Assembly (NCBI GenBank): GCA_964511945.1
Contig: CAZEHO010000006.1
Span: forward strand, 1 to 64,000
Source: CAZEHO01 sp964511945
Lineage (GTDB): Bacteria; Actinomycetota; Acidimicrobiia; Spongiisociales; UBA11373
Length of the DNA stretch: 64,000 nt
Direction: 5' to 3'
Numbering within the stretch: the first letter of the stretch is position 1; every line of letters begins with the position of its first letter. Shown piece after piece: positions 16,435 through 24,359 of the stretch. The position numbers and the translations under genes are program-made. Under the pieces are notes generated by a model that did not search any database, had not been told where the DNA came from, and worked only from the letters and a program-made list of their open reading frames with translations.

Positions 16435-17400
16435 TTAGGCGGCCGGGGCGTCTTCGAGGCGGGCGGCCTCGACGCGAAGCCGGGCCAACGCCTCGTTGAG
16501 GATCTGGCGAACCCGCTCGGGGGTGACGCCGAGTTCCTGAGCGATCTCGGAGAGCGGCCGGGTGCGGCCTTCCTCGTCGAGACCGAAACGGGCGATGACG
16601 ATCCGGGCTTCCCGCTCCGACAGCGAGCCGAGAGCGTCACGAACCACGTCGCGCATCTCTGCGCGGGCGGCCATGACCTCCGGGTCCTCGGCGTCGGCGT
16701 CGAGGATGAAGTCACCCAGGACGGCACCGTCTTCACCGACGGGGTTGTCGATGGAGATGGCGTCGGCGACCTCGAGGGCCTCCTTCACCTTGTCCACCTC
16801 GAGACCGGTCTCTTCGGCGATCTCCTCGTCGGTGGGGCGACGGCCCATCTGCGCCTCGAGTGCCGAGGCGGTGCTGCGGACCGTGCCCACGATGTCGTGC
16901 AGGTGGATCGGAATCCGCACCGTGCGCGACTGCTGGGCTATGGCCCGGGTGATGGCCTGTCGAATCCACCAGGTGGCGTAGGTGGAGAACTTGAAGCCCT
17001 TGCGCCAGTCGAACTTTTCGACCGCACGAATGAGGCCGGTATTGCCCTCCTGGACGAGATCGAGGAAATCGAGATTTGCTGCTCCCGCATAGCGGCGTGC
17101 GTTCGACACGACGAGTCGCAGGTTGGCCGTGATGAAGCGGTCCTTGGCCTTGCGACCCTCACGAACGGCGCGCTCGAGCCGGGCTCGCTCGAAGCCTTCG
17201 GTGATGTCACCGGAGGCGAGCTCCTCGGCTGCCCGCTCCCCGGCCTCGAGAGCCTGGGCGAGCTCGATCTCGTCGTCGGCGGTCAGCAGATCGTGGTTGC
17301 CGACGGAGTCGAGATAGACGCCGAGAGAATCGGCGGCGAGCCGCCCGCGATCATCGAGGATGTCGCGAGTGCGGGTACGAGTTCGGACGCGTGACGGCAT
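16435..17400 (-). CDS. RNA polymerase sigma-70 factor (primary-like)
   Basis: This sigma factor recruits RNA polymerase to promoters. It has region 1.2 (DSLGVYLDSVGNHDLLTADDEI), region 2 (NLRLVVSNARRYAG, DLVQEGNTGLIRAVEKFDW, FSTYATWWIRQAITRAI), region 3 and region 4 with the helix-turn-helix LSEIAQELGVTPERVRQI. At 321 residues it lacks the long region 1.1 extension of SigA/HrdB. It is either a compact primary factor or a group 2 paralogue; the window cannot decide. The ATG at 17400 follows a GGAAAGG ribosome-binding site; the longer open frame into the leader is not supported. Confidence 0.88.
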   Translation of the reverse strand: MPSRVRTRTRTRDILDDRGRLAADSLGVYLDSVGNHDLLTADDEIELAQALEAGERAAEELASGDITEGFERARLERAVREGRKAKDRFITANLRLVVSNARRYAGAANLDFLDLVQEGNTGLIRAVEKFDWRKGFKFSTYATWWIRQAITRAIAQQSRTVRIPIHLHDIVGTVRSTASALEAQMGRRPTDEEIAEETGLEVDKVKEALEVADAISIDNPVGEDGAVLGDFILDADAEDPEVMAARAEMRDVVRDALGSLSEREARIVIARFGLDEEGRTRPLSEIAQELGVTPERVRQILNEALARLRVEAARLEDAPAA

Positions 17401-17433
17401 TTGAGCCTTTCCAAAGGAAGTATCAACAACATC

Positions 17434-17453
17434 AACGGGCCAACTGGCCCGTT
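17434..17453 (-). promoter_or_regulatory. Perfect hairpin in the sigma factor leader
   Basis: AACGGGCC-AACT-GGCCCGTT is a perfect 8-bp inverted repeat lying between the MFS stop and the sigma factor ATG. It may terminate the MFS operon or act as a leader hairpin for the sigma gene. A TTGACA at 17508-17513 on the minus strand could be a sigma promoter -35, but no good -10 follows. Confidence 0.4.
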
Positions 17454-17544
17454 TGTTCCCGGTCGGCTGGAACCGGTACCACTCAAGGGTCGCACATTTT
17501 CGAATCTTGTCAAGCCCCAAATCGCGAAAACCTGAGAACCGGGC

Positions 17545-18789
17545 TCAACCCAGCCCACCGGCGAGGGCGGCGGCCGCCGGCGAGCGCCTCAATCTGACCA
17601 TGGCGGCAATGCCCAGGGCCGGTCCGGCGGCGAGGATCGGGAAGGCCCAGCGCCATCCCCAGGCGTCAGCCAGCAGCGGAATCCCCTGGATCGTGACCAG
17701 GGTGAGGAGGAAGCCCAGGGCCGTCTGCAGGGTCAGCGCGGTTCCCCGGACCTCATCGTCGGCGGTTTCGGTGACCATGGCCGAGAACTGGGCGGAATCG
17801 GCGACCACCGCAAACCCCCAGACCAGGAACAGCCCGATCGTGAGCAGTGGATGTGTCCCGAACACCAGGGGCGAAAGCACCGCTGCGGTTCCCGAGACTG
17901 CCATCGCGGCGCCGGCGGAGAGGGTGCGTCCCCGCCGGTCCGCGGCGACACCCGCCGTCCATGCTCCGAGGCCTCCGATGGCGATGATCCCGAAGGTGGC
18001 CATCGGCACCCATCCGTCACCGTATCCGCCTGCGTCGGCGGAGGCCGCAAGGAATGCGGCAGTCCATGCCCACATTGCGTAGAGCTCCCACATGTGACCG
18101 AAATAGCCGTAGGAGGAGAGGCGGATTCCGCGGTTGCGGATGATCGCGCCGATATGACCCCAGGAGAACGATGTTGTCCCAACCTCGAACGGGCCGTCAT
18201 CGATGGACCTCATCATCCACGCACCCAGTGCGGCGAGAGCGGACGCGGCCAGGACGACGCCGCGCCACTCGAGTCCGACGCCCTTGATTAGGTGCGGCCC
18301 GGCGCTGCCCACCGTCAGCGCGCCGACCAGGACCCCCAGTGCCATCCCGCGCCCGGAGCGGAACCAGCCGGCCATCACCTTGAGCCCGCTCGGATAGACG
18401 CCGGCGAGCGCTGCGCCCGTCACGAACCGGAGTATCAGCGCCAAGAGGAAACCCCCGTCGCCGAGAAGAACGAGCGCAGCGTTGGCGGTGAGGCCGATGC
18501 CTGCGGCCCAGAGGAAGATGATCCGGCTGTTCACGCGGTCCGGGAGGCCTGAGACGGCCAGCACCAGAGCGCCGACGACAAATCCGAGCTGCACGGCCAG
18601 GGTGAGGCCGGTGCTCTGTGCCGAGCTGAGGCCCCAGACCACCTTGAGTTGTGGGGCCACCGCCGACGCAGAGAACCACAGTGTCAACGCGAACAGTTGG
18701 GCGGTGGCGATGGTCGCGAGCGCACGGCGCTGCCTGGGCGGGAACGAGGGGTCGTGGGTCACGGGGTCGGCGGCGATCGGGTCAGTCAT
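17545..18789 (-). CDS. Major facilitator superfamily transporter
   Basis: This 414-residue protein has 12 predicted membrane helices in the 6+6 MFS arrangement. Loop 2-3 carries GLPDRVNSRII and loop 8-9 GVAADRRGRTLS, both MFS signature-like, and TM4-5 has RFVTGAALAGVYPSG. The general pattern fits anion or drug transporters of the NarK/CynX range; substrate not assignable. Its start overlaps the ccdA stop by 8 bp, so it is the third gene of a TlpA-CcdA-MFS operon. Confidence 0.82.
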   Translation of the reverse strand: MTDPIAADPVTHDPSFPPRQRRALATIATAQLFALTLWFSASAVAPQLKVVWGLSSAQSTGLTLAVQLGFVVGALVLAVSGLPDRVNSRIIFLWAAGIGLTANAALVLLGDGGFLLALILRFVTGAALAGVYPSGLKVMAGWFRSGRGMALGVLVGALTVGSAGPHLIKGVGLEWRGVVLAASALAALGAWMMRSIDDGPFEVGTTSFSWGHIGAIIRNRGIRLSSYGYFGHMWELYAMWAWTAAFLAASADAGGYGDGWVPMATFGIIAIGGLGAWTAGVAADRRGRTLSAGAAMAVSGTAAVLSPLVFGTHPLLTIGLFLVWGFAVVADSAQFSAMVTETADDEVRGTALTLQTALGFLLTLVTIQGIPLLADAWGWRWAFPILAAGPALGIAAMVRLRRSPAAAALAGGLG

Positions 18790-19684
18790 CGACGCTGAAT
18801 CCTGCCCCGACCGGCTGAGGATCGCCCGCCTCCGCAGCTGCCTCCTCCTGGGCCGTCAGGACGACGTAGAGGATCGCGGTGGCAATCGTGGCGCCGAGAC
18901 CCAGTCCCCATGCCAGGGGGTGATCGCCGATCACTGCAAAGGCTCGCTGGGAGAGACTCTCGATGAAACGGAACACCTCCGAGTCGTTCAGGGCGTCTGC
19001 TCCGGTCGTCAGATTGGTCGACCAGAACCACACGACATATCCGCCGGCGAGGATCAGGATTGCCCCCGCAACCTTGTTCACGTACTGCACCGAGCGGCGC
19101 AACCGTCCGACAAGGGACTGCTGGCCGAATCCGATGGCCAGGGTCACGCCGAACAGCAGCATCGACATTCCCAGTCCGTATGCCACGAAGGTGGCGATGC
19201 CGGAGATGAAGTTGGTCCGCTGGGTTTGCAGCGCAACAACCGACAGGAACACCGGAAGGGTGCACGATAGCGACGCAACTGCGTACGAGACACCGAATGC
19301 GAAGAGAGACCTGATGCCTTTGCCCTTCTGTGCCCGCTTCGCCCTTGGGAGTGCAACGGTCAGTTTGAAACCGCGCAAGTGGGCGACGCCCAGCACCACG
19401 ATGCCGGCTCCAATCACCAGGGCAATCCAGGGGATCACATCGGTGATGGCCTGGAATCCGGCAGTGATGAGAACGCCGGTGACCCCGAAGACGAGCAGGA
19501 ACCCGGCTGAGACGATCGCGCCGACAAAGAGTGCCCGGCGGATCGTTGCGGTTCTGGTCTCCTCGGCGACATCCCCGGTGCCGATGAAATAGGACAGATA
19601 GGCAGGCAGCATCGCAAACCCGCAGGGGTTGACCGTAGCCACTAGGCCGGCGGCAAATGCGAGGGCGAGTGGGGCGTCGATCAC
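18782..19684 (-). CDS. ccdA: CcdA/DsbD-like thiol-electron transporter
   Basis: CcdA proteins carry reducing equivalents across the membrane to exported thioredoxin-like proteins, for cytochrome c maturation. The 300-residue protein has the two family Cys: one in VNPCGFAMLPAYLSYF near residue 20, one in VASLSCTLPVFLS near residue 140. It has six main helices plus one or two C-terminal helices. It overlaps the upstream TlpA-like gene by 4 bp, which is the expected redox partner. Confidence 0.88.
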   Translation of the reverse strand: MIDAPLALAFAAGLVATVNPCGFAMLPAYLSYFIGTGDVAEETRTATIRRALFVGAIVSAGFLLVFGVTGVLITAGFQAITDVIPWIALVIGAGIVVLGVAHLRGFKLTVALPRAKRAQKGKGIRSLFAFGVSYAVASLSCTLPVFLSVVALQTQRTNFISGIATFVAYGLGMSMLLFGVTLAIGFGQQSLVGRLRRSVQYVNKVAGAILILAGGYVVWFWSTNLTTGADALNDSEVFRFIESLSQRAFAVIGDHPLAWGLGLGATIATAILYVVLTAQEEAAAEAGDPQPVGAGFSVDD

Positions 19685-20181
19685 GACAGCAAGTTCTCCG
19701 TGATGAGGTCGGTGAGTTGGCCTTCGGTGGCAGGTCCATTGTGCTTGTGCACGATCTCGCCGAACTCGTTGATGAAGACCGTGAACGGCATGCCGATGCC
19801 GCCGAGTTCGGCGTACAGATCGCCGTTGGGATCCTCGGCGAGGTCGAACAACGCCCCGGTCTGCTCCACCAACTGAAGGGCTCGGGCGCGGTCATCCTGC
19901 AGATTCAGTCCGAGGAACGCGACCTCGGCACCGAGTTGTTGCTGTACCGGGACGAACGCCGCTGAGATTTCGGCGACGCACGACGGGCACCACGACGCCC
20001 AGAAGTTCACGACCAGCGGGCGGCCCTGGTAGGTCGAGAGATTGGCCTGGGTGCCGTCGAAGAACTCGAACGGGGCAATCGGTGCGACCGGTCCGGCAGG
20101 GGTCCGATCAGTCGCTGCTTCGACGGTTTCGGTGTCGTCGCCGCTCGCAAGTACCGTGATGCCGGCGATGAGGCCGATCAC
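19681..20181 (-). CDS. TlpA/ResA-like thioredoxin-fold protein
   Basis: This extracytoplasmic thioredoxin-family protein has a membrane anchor, then VVNFWASWCPSCVAEI with the CPSC redox pair, and the family cis-Pro region GIGMPFTVFI. It should reduce apocytochrome c or other exported thiols with electrons from CcdA. The start is uncertain: GTG 20181 leaves a truncated anchor. The same frame stays open upstream to about 20290 and encodes PIGWIILVGWLVVIGLIAG, a complete anchor, but has no ATG, GTG or TTG. An ATC at 20260-20262 has GGAG 10 bases upstream and would give 193 residues. Confidence 0.85.
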   Translation of the reverse strand: MIGLIAGITVLASGDDTETVEAATDRTPAGPVAPIAPFEFFDGTQANLSTYQGRPLVVNFWASWCPSCVAEISAAFVPVQQQLGAEVAFLGLNLQDDRARALQLVEQTGALFDLAEDPNGDLYAELGGIGMPFTVFINEFGEIVHKHNGPATEGQLTDLITENLLS

Positions 20182-20451
20182 GACGAGCCATCCGACCAGG
20201 ATGATCCACCCGATCGGCCGCCGCTTCGATTCGGTGGTGGGTGGGGGAGCGGTTGTGGTGATGGTTCGTGGTCTCCGTGAAGTGATACGACCCTGTCAAC
20301 GTGGGATGCACCGCAGCCGCACGCGAAGTGTCGGGAAGGCGACGATCTTCCGGAGCTCACGAAACACTGCAACTCTCTTTAGGGAGAACAAGGTTCGAGG
20401 AATCGCATACGAACCCGCGGATCTCTATAGGGGAGAAACCTCCCTCTCGCT

Positions 20452-20480
20452 TTGACCCTTAATGACTGCTACGGTATCTC
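20452..20480 (+). promoter_or_regulatory. Probable sigma-70 promoter
   Basis: TTGACC (20452-20457), a 17-base spacer and TATCTC (20475-20480) form a fair housekeeping promoter 34 bases before the next ATG. Confidence 0.5.
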
Positions 20481-20513
20481 CACCCTTAATCCCCCAACCT
20501 GGAGGGTTCTTTC

Positions 20514-20912
20514 ATGGTGATGACGCCCGAGCACAAGGAAGCTCTGGCTCGGGGCCGCCGCGAATCTCGTGCCATCAAGCGGTATCTCGAAGCGCTTTCG
20601 CAGAAGCGCCGTCCCGGGCGGCCGGTGACGCCTGAATCGCTGCGCAAACGAATTGGGGCGCTCGAAGAGAAGATCGCTGCCGAAGGCGACCCGCTGAGGG
20701 CGCTCGAAATGCGACAGGAACGGATCGATGCCGAGGCCGCCCTTGCTGCGGCCGAGGTGGCAGACGATATCTCCGGCCTGGAGGCCGGATTCGTCCAGTA
20801 CGCCAAGAGCTATTCGGAGCGCAAACACATCAGCTACGCCGCCTGGCGTGAAGCCGGTGTGCCGACGGCCGCATTGCGGTCGGCGGGAATCGGCCGGGGA
20901 GCCGCCGGCTAG
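20514..20912 (+). CDS. Conserved actinobacterial protein, charged and coiled-coil
   Basis: This 132-residue cytoplasmic protein is rich in Arg, Glu and Ala. It has a basic N-terminus with KRRPGRPVTPESLRKRI and a predicted coiled coil at about residues 45-85. A C-terminal SERKHISYAAWREAGVPTAAL follows. I recognise this as a conserved family of Actinobacteria without assigned function; the basic GRP motif may touch DNA (inference). GGAGGG lies 12 bases before ATG 20514; Met3 at 20520 is possible. It is a single-gene unit with its own promoter and terminator. Confidence 0.75.
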   Translation: MVMTPEHKEALARGRRESRAIKRYLEALSQKRRPGRPVTPESLRKRIGALEEKIAAEGDPLRALEMRQERIDAEAALAAAEVADDISGLEAGFVQYAKSYSERKHISYAAWREAGVPTAALRSAGIGRGAAG

Positions 20913-20938
20913 CCGAGAGCAACCAACCCCGAAACGTC

Positions 20939-20973
20939 GGAATCCCCCGGGGCGTACCGGGGGATTCCTTTCG
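20939..20973 (+). terminator. Strong intrinsic terminator
   Basis: GGAATCCCCCGG-GGCGTA-CCGGGGGATTCC is a perfect 12-bp stem followed by TTTCGTT, 27 bases after the stop of the preceding gene. Confidence 0.9.
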
Positions 20974-20990
20974 TTCGACCGAGCGGTCGG

Positions 20991-21656
20991 TCAACCAGTT
21001 TCGGCATCGACCATCGAGTTCTTGAGGGCCAGGAAGCCCTCTCGAATGTGACGTTGCGCCTCGTGTGCTTTCCGGTGTGCCTCCTTGATGGTCTCGACCA
21101 CCTCCGGTCCGGTCATCGATGGGTCGATGCTGTCGAAAGCCCGCTGTGCTTCAGCCAGGTCATCCGCAGCCGCACCGGCATGTGCGACAGCCCGGGTGAC
21201 ATCGAAACCGGCGGTCTCGGCCCGCTCGATGGCATTGCGGAGAGCGACCAGACGCCGGCCGAACTTGGCCAGGTCGTTCTTCACGTGGGCGTATCCCCGG
21301 CGTACCCGGGCGGCATCACGGACACCCTCGTTGGCACTGCGAACGATGTCGCGTACCTCGTCGACCGACGTAGCGTTCGGGATTTCGGCGATCGCGGCGC
21401 TGTACCCATCGACGACCTCGGTGAGGGTCTCCGCCAGCTGTGCGGCCCGATCCGAATCACTCTCAGAGAGTTTGCCGATCTTCCCGTTGAGCTTGTCGAT
21501 CCTGGTGCCGAGCCGGTCGATGACTCGCTCCTTTACCTTTTCCAGGTCCGGGGGCGTGTCCTCGGTGGTGTCCAGGGCGAAGGCGGTGCCGACGCTGGCC
21601 ACCACCAGGAGGGCGATCAGCCCCACAATGGTGATTCCTCTGAGTGTCTTCCGCAT
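20991..21656 (-). CDS. Exported coiled-coil protein
   Basis: This 221-residue protein has a Sec signal peptide with a likely cleavage after VGTAFA near residue 27. The mature part is almost entirely helical and highly charged, with coiled-coil segments around residues 35-75 and 110-220. No domain is recognised. Convergent with the preceding gene. Confidence 0.7.
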   Translation of the reverse strand: MRKTLRGITIVGLIALLVVASVGTAFALDTTEDTPPDLEKVKERVIDRLGTRIDKLNGKIGKLSESDSDRAAQLAETLTEVVDGYSAAIAEIPNATSVDEVRDIVRSANEGVRDAARVRRGYAHVKNDLAKFGRRLVALRNAIERAETAGFDVTRAVAHAGAAADDLAEAQRAFDSIDPSMTGPEVVETIKEAHRKAHEAQRHIREGFLALKNSMVDAETG

Positions 21657-21772
21657 GACCCTTGCTCCTTCCCTCGATCAGGTCATGCCTTCAGCGTCGG
21701 ACCCGTGTGTTCCGCGACCGCAAGCGGTTTGTGAGAATTCGATGAGAACATGAATCGCCCCGAGGCGCTCCG

Positions 21773-21778
21773 TACAAT
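21773..21778 (+). promoter_or_regulatory. Likely -10 box of the tRNA gene
   Basis: TACAAT lies 10 bases before the mature tRNA 5' end. No strong -35 is seen at the expected distance. Confidence 0.4.
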
Positions 21779-21788
21779 CCCTCGGAGC

Positions 21789-21862
21789 GGGCCCGTAGCT
21801 CAGTTGGTTAGAGCAGGGGACTCATAATCCCTTGGCCGCAGGTTCGAGTCCTGCCGGGCCCA
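21789..21862 (+). tRNA. tRNA-Ile2 (CAU anticodon)
   Basis: A 74-base cloverleaf: acceptor GGGCCCG (21789-21795) pairs with CGGGCCC (21855-21861); D-stem GCTC/GAGC; anticodon stem GGGGA/TCCCT with loop CTCATAA and anticodon CAT at 21823-21825; T-arm GCAGG-TTCGAGT-CCTGC. CCA is not encoded. The GACTCATAATC...TTGG pattern resembles E. coli ileX rather than elongator or initiator Met tRNAs, so it is probably the lysidine-modified tRNA-Ile2 reading AUA. Its 3' half is the attachment site of the downstream islands. Confidence 0.85.
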
Positions 21863-21879
21863 CTGTCAGAAGCCCCTGC
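21813..21879 (+). repeat. att copy 1 (within tRNA-Ile2 3' half)
   Basis: These 67 bp are identical to 28395-28461. The 45-bp core 21821-21865, from the anticodon loop to three bases past the tRNA, also occurs at 32463-32507. This is the chromosomal attachment site, regenerated as a functional tRNA gene by integration. Confidence 0.9.
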
Positions 21880-21990
21880 GTAGAGGGCATCTCCCCTTAT
21901 CCGATAAGGGTCTCTGAGAGATTCCCGGCCCGACCACGTTTCGCAGCGTCTCGCCACGTTTCGCGCGATTTAGGCCCGTTTTGGCCACTC

Positions 21991-22013
21991 CCGCGGCCCC
22001 ACCGCGGCCCAAG
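21991..22013 (+). repeat. 23-bp direct repeat inside island 1 (partner 28341-28363)
   Basis: CCGCGGCCCC followed by ACCGCGGCCCAAG occurs here and exactly again at 28341-28363, immediately after the stop of the integrase remnant. The pair lies inside the two att copies of island 1. It may be arm-type integrase sites or the scar of an element nested in, or replacing, an older one. Confidence 0.6.
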
Positions 22014-22204
22014 CCCGGCCACGGCTTAACTCGCTGCCGGCGCCGGCGAGTGGATCAATGCGCTCCCAAACGCATTCACCACTTCGTCCAAGACACGCGT
22101 CGGATAGGCTCGTCAGCGAGCAACCCTGAAGCAGCAATGGCCAACGGAGGGCTTGGAGGACGATCCGAGTCAGCATCCACCGAGAAGCGGTACGGCCGGC
22201 GGCA

Positions 22205-22567
22205 TCAATCGAACGGCTCGCAACTCACGATCGTGGATACGAGCCACCCTCCGGTAGGAGCCTCATACACGGTAACGGTCACCAGTTCCGCCTGCGCCAC
22301 CACCAGGGAGCCTCGGTCTTCCAAGAACAGAACGATCTCACCGCCATAGCGATCTATCCAGGGTTGAAGGGCTGAGCGGATGGCTTCCCCAGCACTGGGG
22401 GAACCCTGAGCGGCCGGCGGAAAGGAAGGTCGCTCCATCCAGACGGGTCCGTTAGGGCAGTTCAGGTCGCCCGCTACAGCAGGCTCCTCCTCACCAACGA
22501 CTGGCCCGCCCTCGTTGCCCCCGCATGCAGCCAACGCGGTGAGCACGACCAGAGCGAGGCAGGTCAT
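22205..22567 (-). CDS. Small lipoprotein
   Basis: This 120-residue protein has lipobox LTALAACGG at about residues 8-16. After the linker come LNCPNGPVWMERPSF and a C-terminal WLVSTIVSCEPFD, a two-Cys outer domain distantly like the C-terminal domains of the next two minus-strand genes. I chose the ATG at 22567, which gives a proper signal peptide and has GGAG just upstream. Function unknown. Confidence 0.65.
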   Translation of the reverse strand: MTCLALVVLTALAACGGNEGGPVVGEEEPAVAGDLNCPNGPVWMERPSFPPAAQGSPSAGEAIRSALQPWIDRYGGEIVLFLEDRGSLVVAQAELVTVTVYEAPTGGWLVSTIVSCEPFD

Positions 22568-22785
22568 TCTCCATGACGGCAATGGTCGCTGGCAGGGTTG
22601 AGGCGGTAACCGGAAGACGGTCGCTCCTTCGCCGGAACCTCTCTCGGGCAGCACCTTGATCATCGGAGTTCCACGGTACCCGCTGTCGGCATGAACCGGC
22701 TGTCGTGGGTGGGCAGCCCACCAGCCCAGCATCCCACCTCCAGACACCGTGAAGGGTGACCGGCGACGTCGTATAGAGTCGGCGT

Positions 22786-23373
22786 ATGCGTCGGATCGTG
22801 GTGCTGACCGTCCTGGTGCTGCTGGTTGGTGCATGCTCGGACTCTGATGAGGTGGTCCCGCCGGCTGGCGCCCGCACCTACTTCGAGGCCCTGGATCTGT
22901 CGACTCCGACGGCGGCGGCCGAGACGTTCCTTGATGCGTTCGCCCGTAACGACTTCCTGACGGTCTGGCTGGTGCTTGCTGATGTCGCCCAGTACGACAT
23001 CGAGAACGGTATCCCTCTGATGAGATACGGCGTGGTGGTGGACCGAGGGGCGATCCCCGACGGTGAGTACGAACGTATCGCCTCGACGCTCGGGATCGTA
23101 GCCCCCAGCACCTGGCGCTTCTTCGATGCCCTGATGCTGGCTGCCGACGAGCACGACGCCTTTCTCATCGACCTGAGCGGCTCGGTTCGGATCACCGACG
23201 AGGAGGTAAGTGGTGACGGGGCGGTGTTGACACTTGAGGGCACCGGCATCGACGGCACGGCGAGCCTCTACCTGTCGAAACGTACGGGCTACTGGCAGGT
23301 CCTGGCTGTCTCGATCGGCGATCTGGAAGAGGCAGAGGTTGTGTGGCCGGATCGGGAGTCATGGGATCGATGA
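22786..23373 (+). CDS. Lipoprotein, unknown function
   Basis: This 195-residue protein begins with MRRIVVLTVLVLLVGACSD, a clear lipoprotein signal. The mature domain (AAAETFLDAFARNDFLTVWL) resembles the general pattern of NTF2-like or mycobacterial lipoprotein folds but no family is certain. It is the only gene of this orientation in the left part of island 1. Confidence 0.7.
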   Translation: MRRIVVLTVLVLLVGACSDSDEVVPPAGARTYFEALDLSTPTAAAETFLDAFARNDFLTVWLVLADVAQYDIENGIPLMRYGVVVDRGAIPDGEYERIASTLGIVAPSTWRFFDALMLAADEHDAFLIDLSGSVRITDEEVSGDGAVLTLEGTGIDGTASLYLSKRTGYWQVLAVSIGDLEEAEVVWPDRESWDR

Positions 23374-23813
23374 GCAATCTACGGCCGAGGCTGCCCCTCC
23401 TGGCCGGAGCTTGACCACTGGCATCGGACCAGAGGTGGCGGTTGTCGAGATTGCGGCACCGCTCTGAGTGATGGTCCTGGTCGGTGTTCACGGTGAGATC
23501 GTGCGGGTCGCCCGGATTCACGGCGTGGATCTGGAGGGCGGGTAGGTCCGGAAGGCCCGAGAGCGGGTCCCCAGCGGTCGAGGTGCGGGTGCCCAGCGGA
23601 GACGTCGGCCGGGCTTCCCAGGTTCTCAGCGAAGACATGCAAATGGGGCGCTCACATGCTGGCGGGGACCGGGAGTTGGTCGGGTTCTTCCGACCTGCCG
23701 ACGGCGAGACCGAAGGCGAGTTCGCTCGACGTCTGGTCGAGGGGATGCGAACGAAGCGACCGAAGTCGGATGACGGGGAGGATTGATCGCTTCGATCGCA
23801 AGCTGGTTGCCGC
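23374..23813. other. Gap with uncertain small frames
   Basis: A 100-codon frame at 23484-23786 (+) contains VEVRVPSGDVGRASQVLSED, reminiscent of DUF2007-type tails. Another frame (23471-23545) gives a plausible N-terminus, so a frameshifted small gene is possible. I cannot support a function and do not call a gene. Confidence 0.3.
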
Positions 23814-24278
23814 TCAGCCAGAGCAGGTGTAGACGGTGTACTCCTCGGCCAGGTCCGACTCGGCGATGCCGGCCACTATCCGGTCCGCAGCGTCGTAGCC
23901 CCAAACCCGATCCGACGACACAGGGTCGTGCGCCACTGACACCACCGCCGGCTCCATCGTCTGGAGCATCTCCCTCGGACTGCGGCCATCCACCGGGAGC
24001 ACCCGCTCCGCCACCACACCCGGTGAGCAGTTCAACAGGCCGATGGTCGAGCGGATATCAGGGTCAGCCGTGTCGACCGACGGCTCATTCCCATTGCCCG
24101 TGAGCCTCAACGCCACCACCACAGCGATCACAATCACCACTGCTGCGGCGACGGTCCCCATCAGCCACCGACGGCGAGGGCCACCACCTCGACGCCGACC
24201 CGACAGCATTGATTCCTGGCGGGCCTTGCCGGAGCGCGGATCGATATTGGAACCCTTAGGGCCACCACCGTGAAGCAT
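23814..24278 (-). CDS. Membrane-anchored protein with shared Cys-pair C-terminal domain
   Basis: The 154-residue protein has a basic N-terminus, one membrane helix at about residues 40-60 and an outer domain. That domain, from LLNCSPGVVAERVL to the terminal EYTVYTCSG and including VWGYDAADRIVAGIAESDL, aligns clearly with the C-terminal domain of the adjacent 24360-25535 product. The two genes are paralogous over about 75 residues. Function unknown. Confidence 0.72.
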   Translation of the reverse strand: MLHGGGPKGSNIDPRSGKARQESMLSGRRRGGGPRRRWLMGTVAAAVVIVIAVVVALRLTGNGNEPSVDTADPDIRSTIGLLNCSPGVVAERVLPVDGRSPREMLQTMEPAVVSVAHDPVSSDRVWGYDAADRIVAGIAESDLAEEYTVYTCSG

Positions 24279-24359
24279 CCAGAAGCTCCTTCGCCGGTTG
24301 CCATGCTACGGACCGGCGATCGAAGCGATCGAACTCAGCCCGTGAGTCCCTTCGTTCGC

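Noticed and set aside
21789..21862. Initiator or elongator tRNA-Met reading of the CAT anticodon
   Set aside because: The acceptor begins with a G-C pair, which argues against an initiator, and the anticodon-arm and variable-loop pattern matches tRNA-Ile2 better; a tRNAscan/TFAM run would settle it.
23484..23786. Possible DUF2007-like small gene
   Set aside because: Only a weak tail similarity, competing frames and no clear start.
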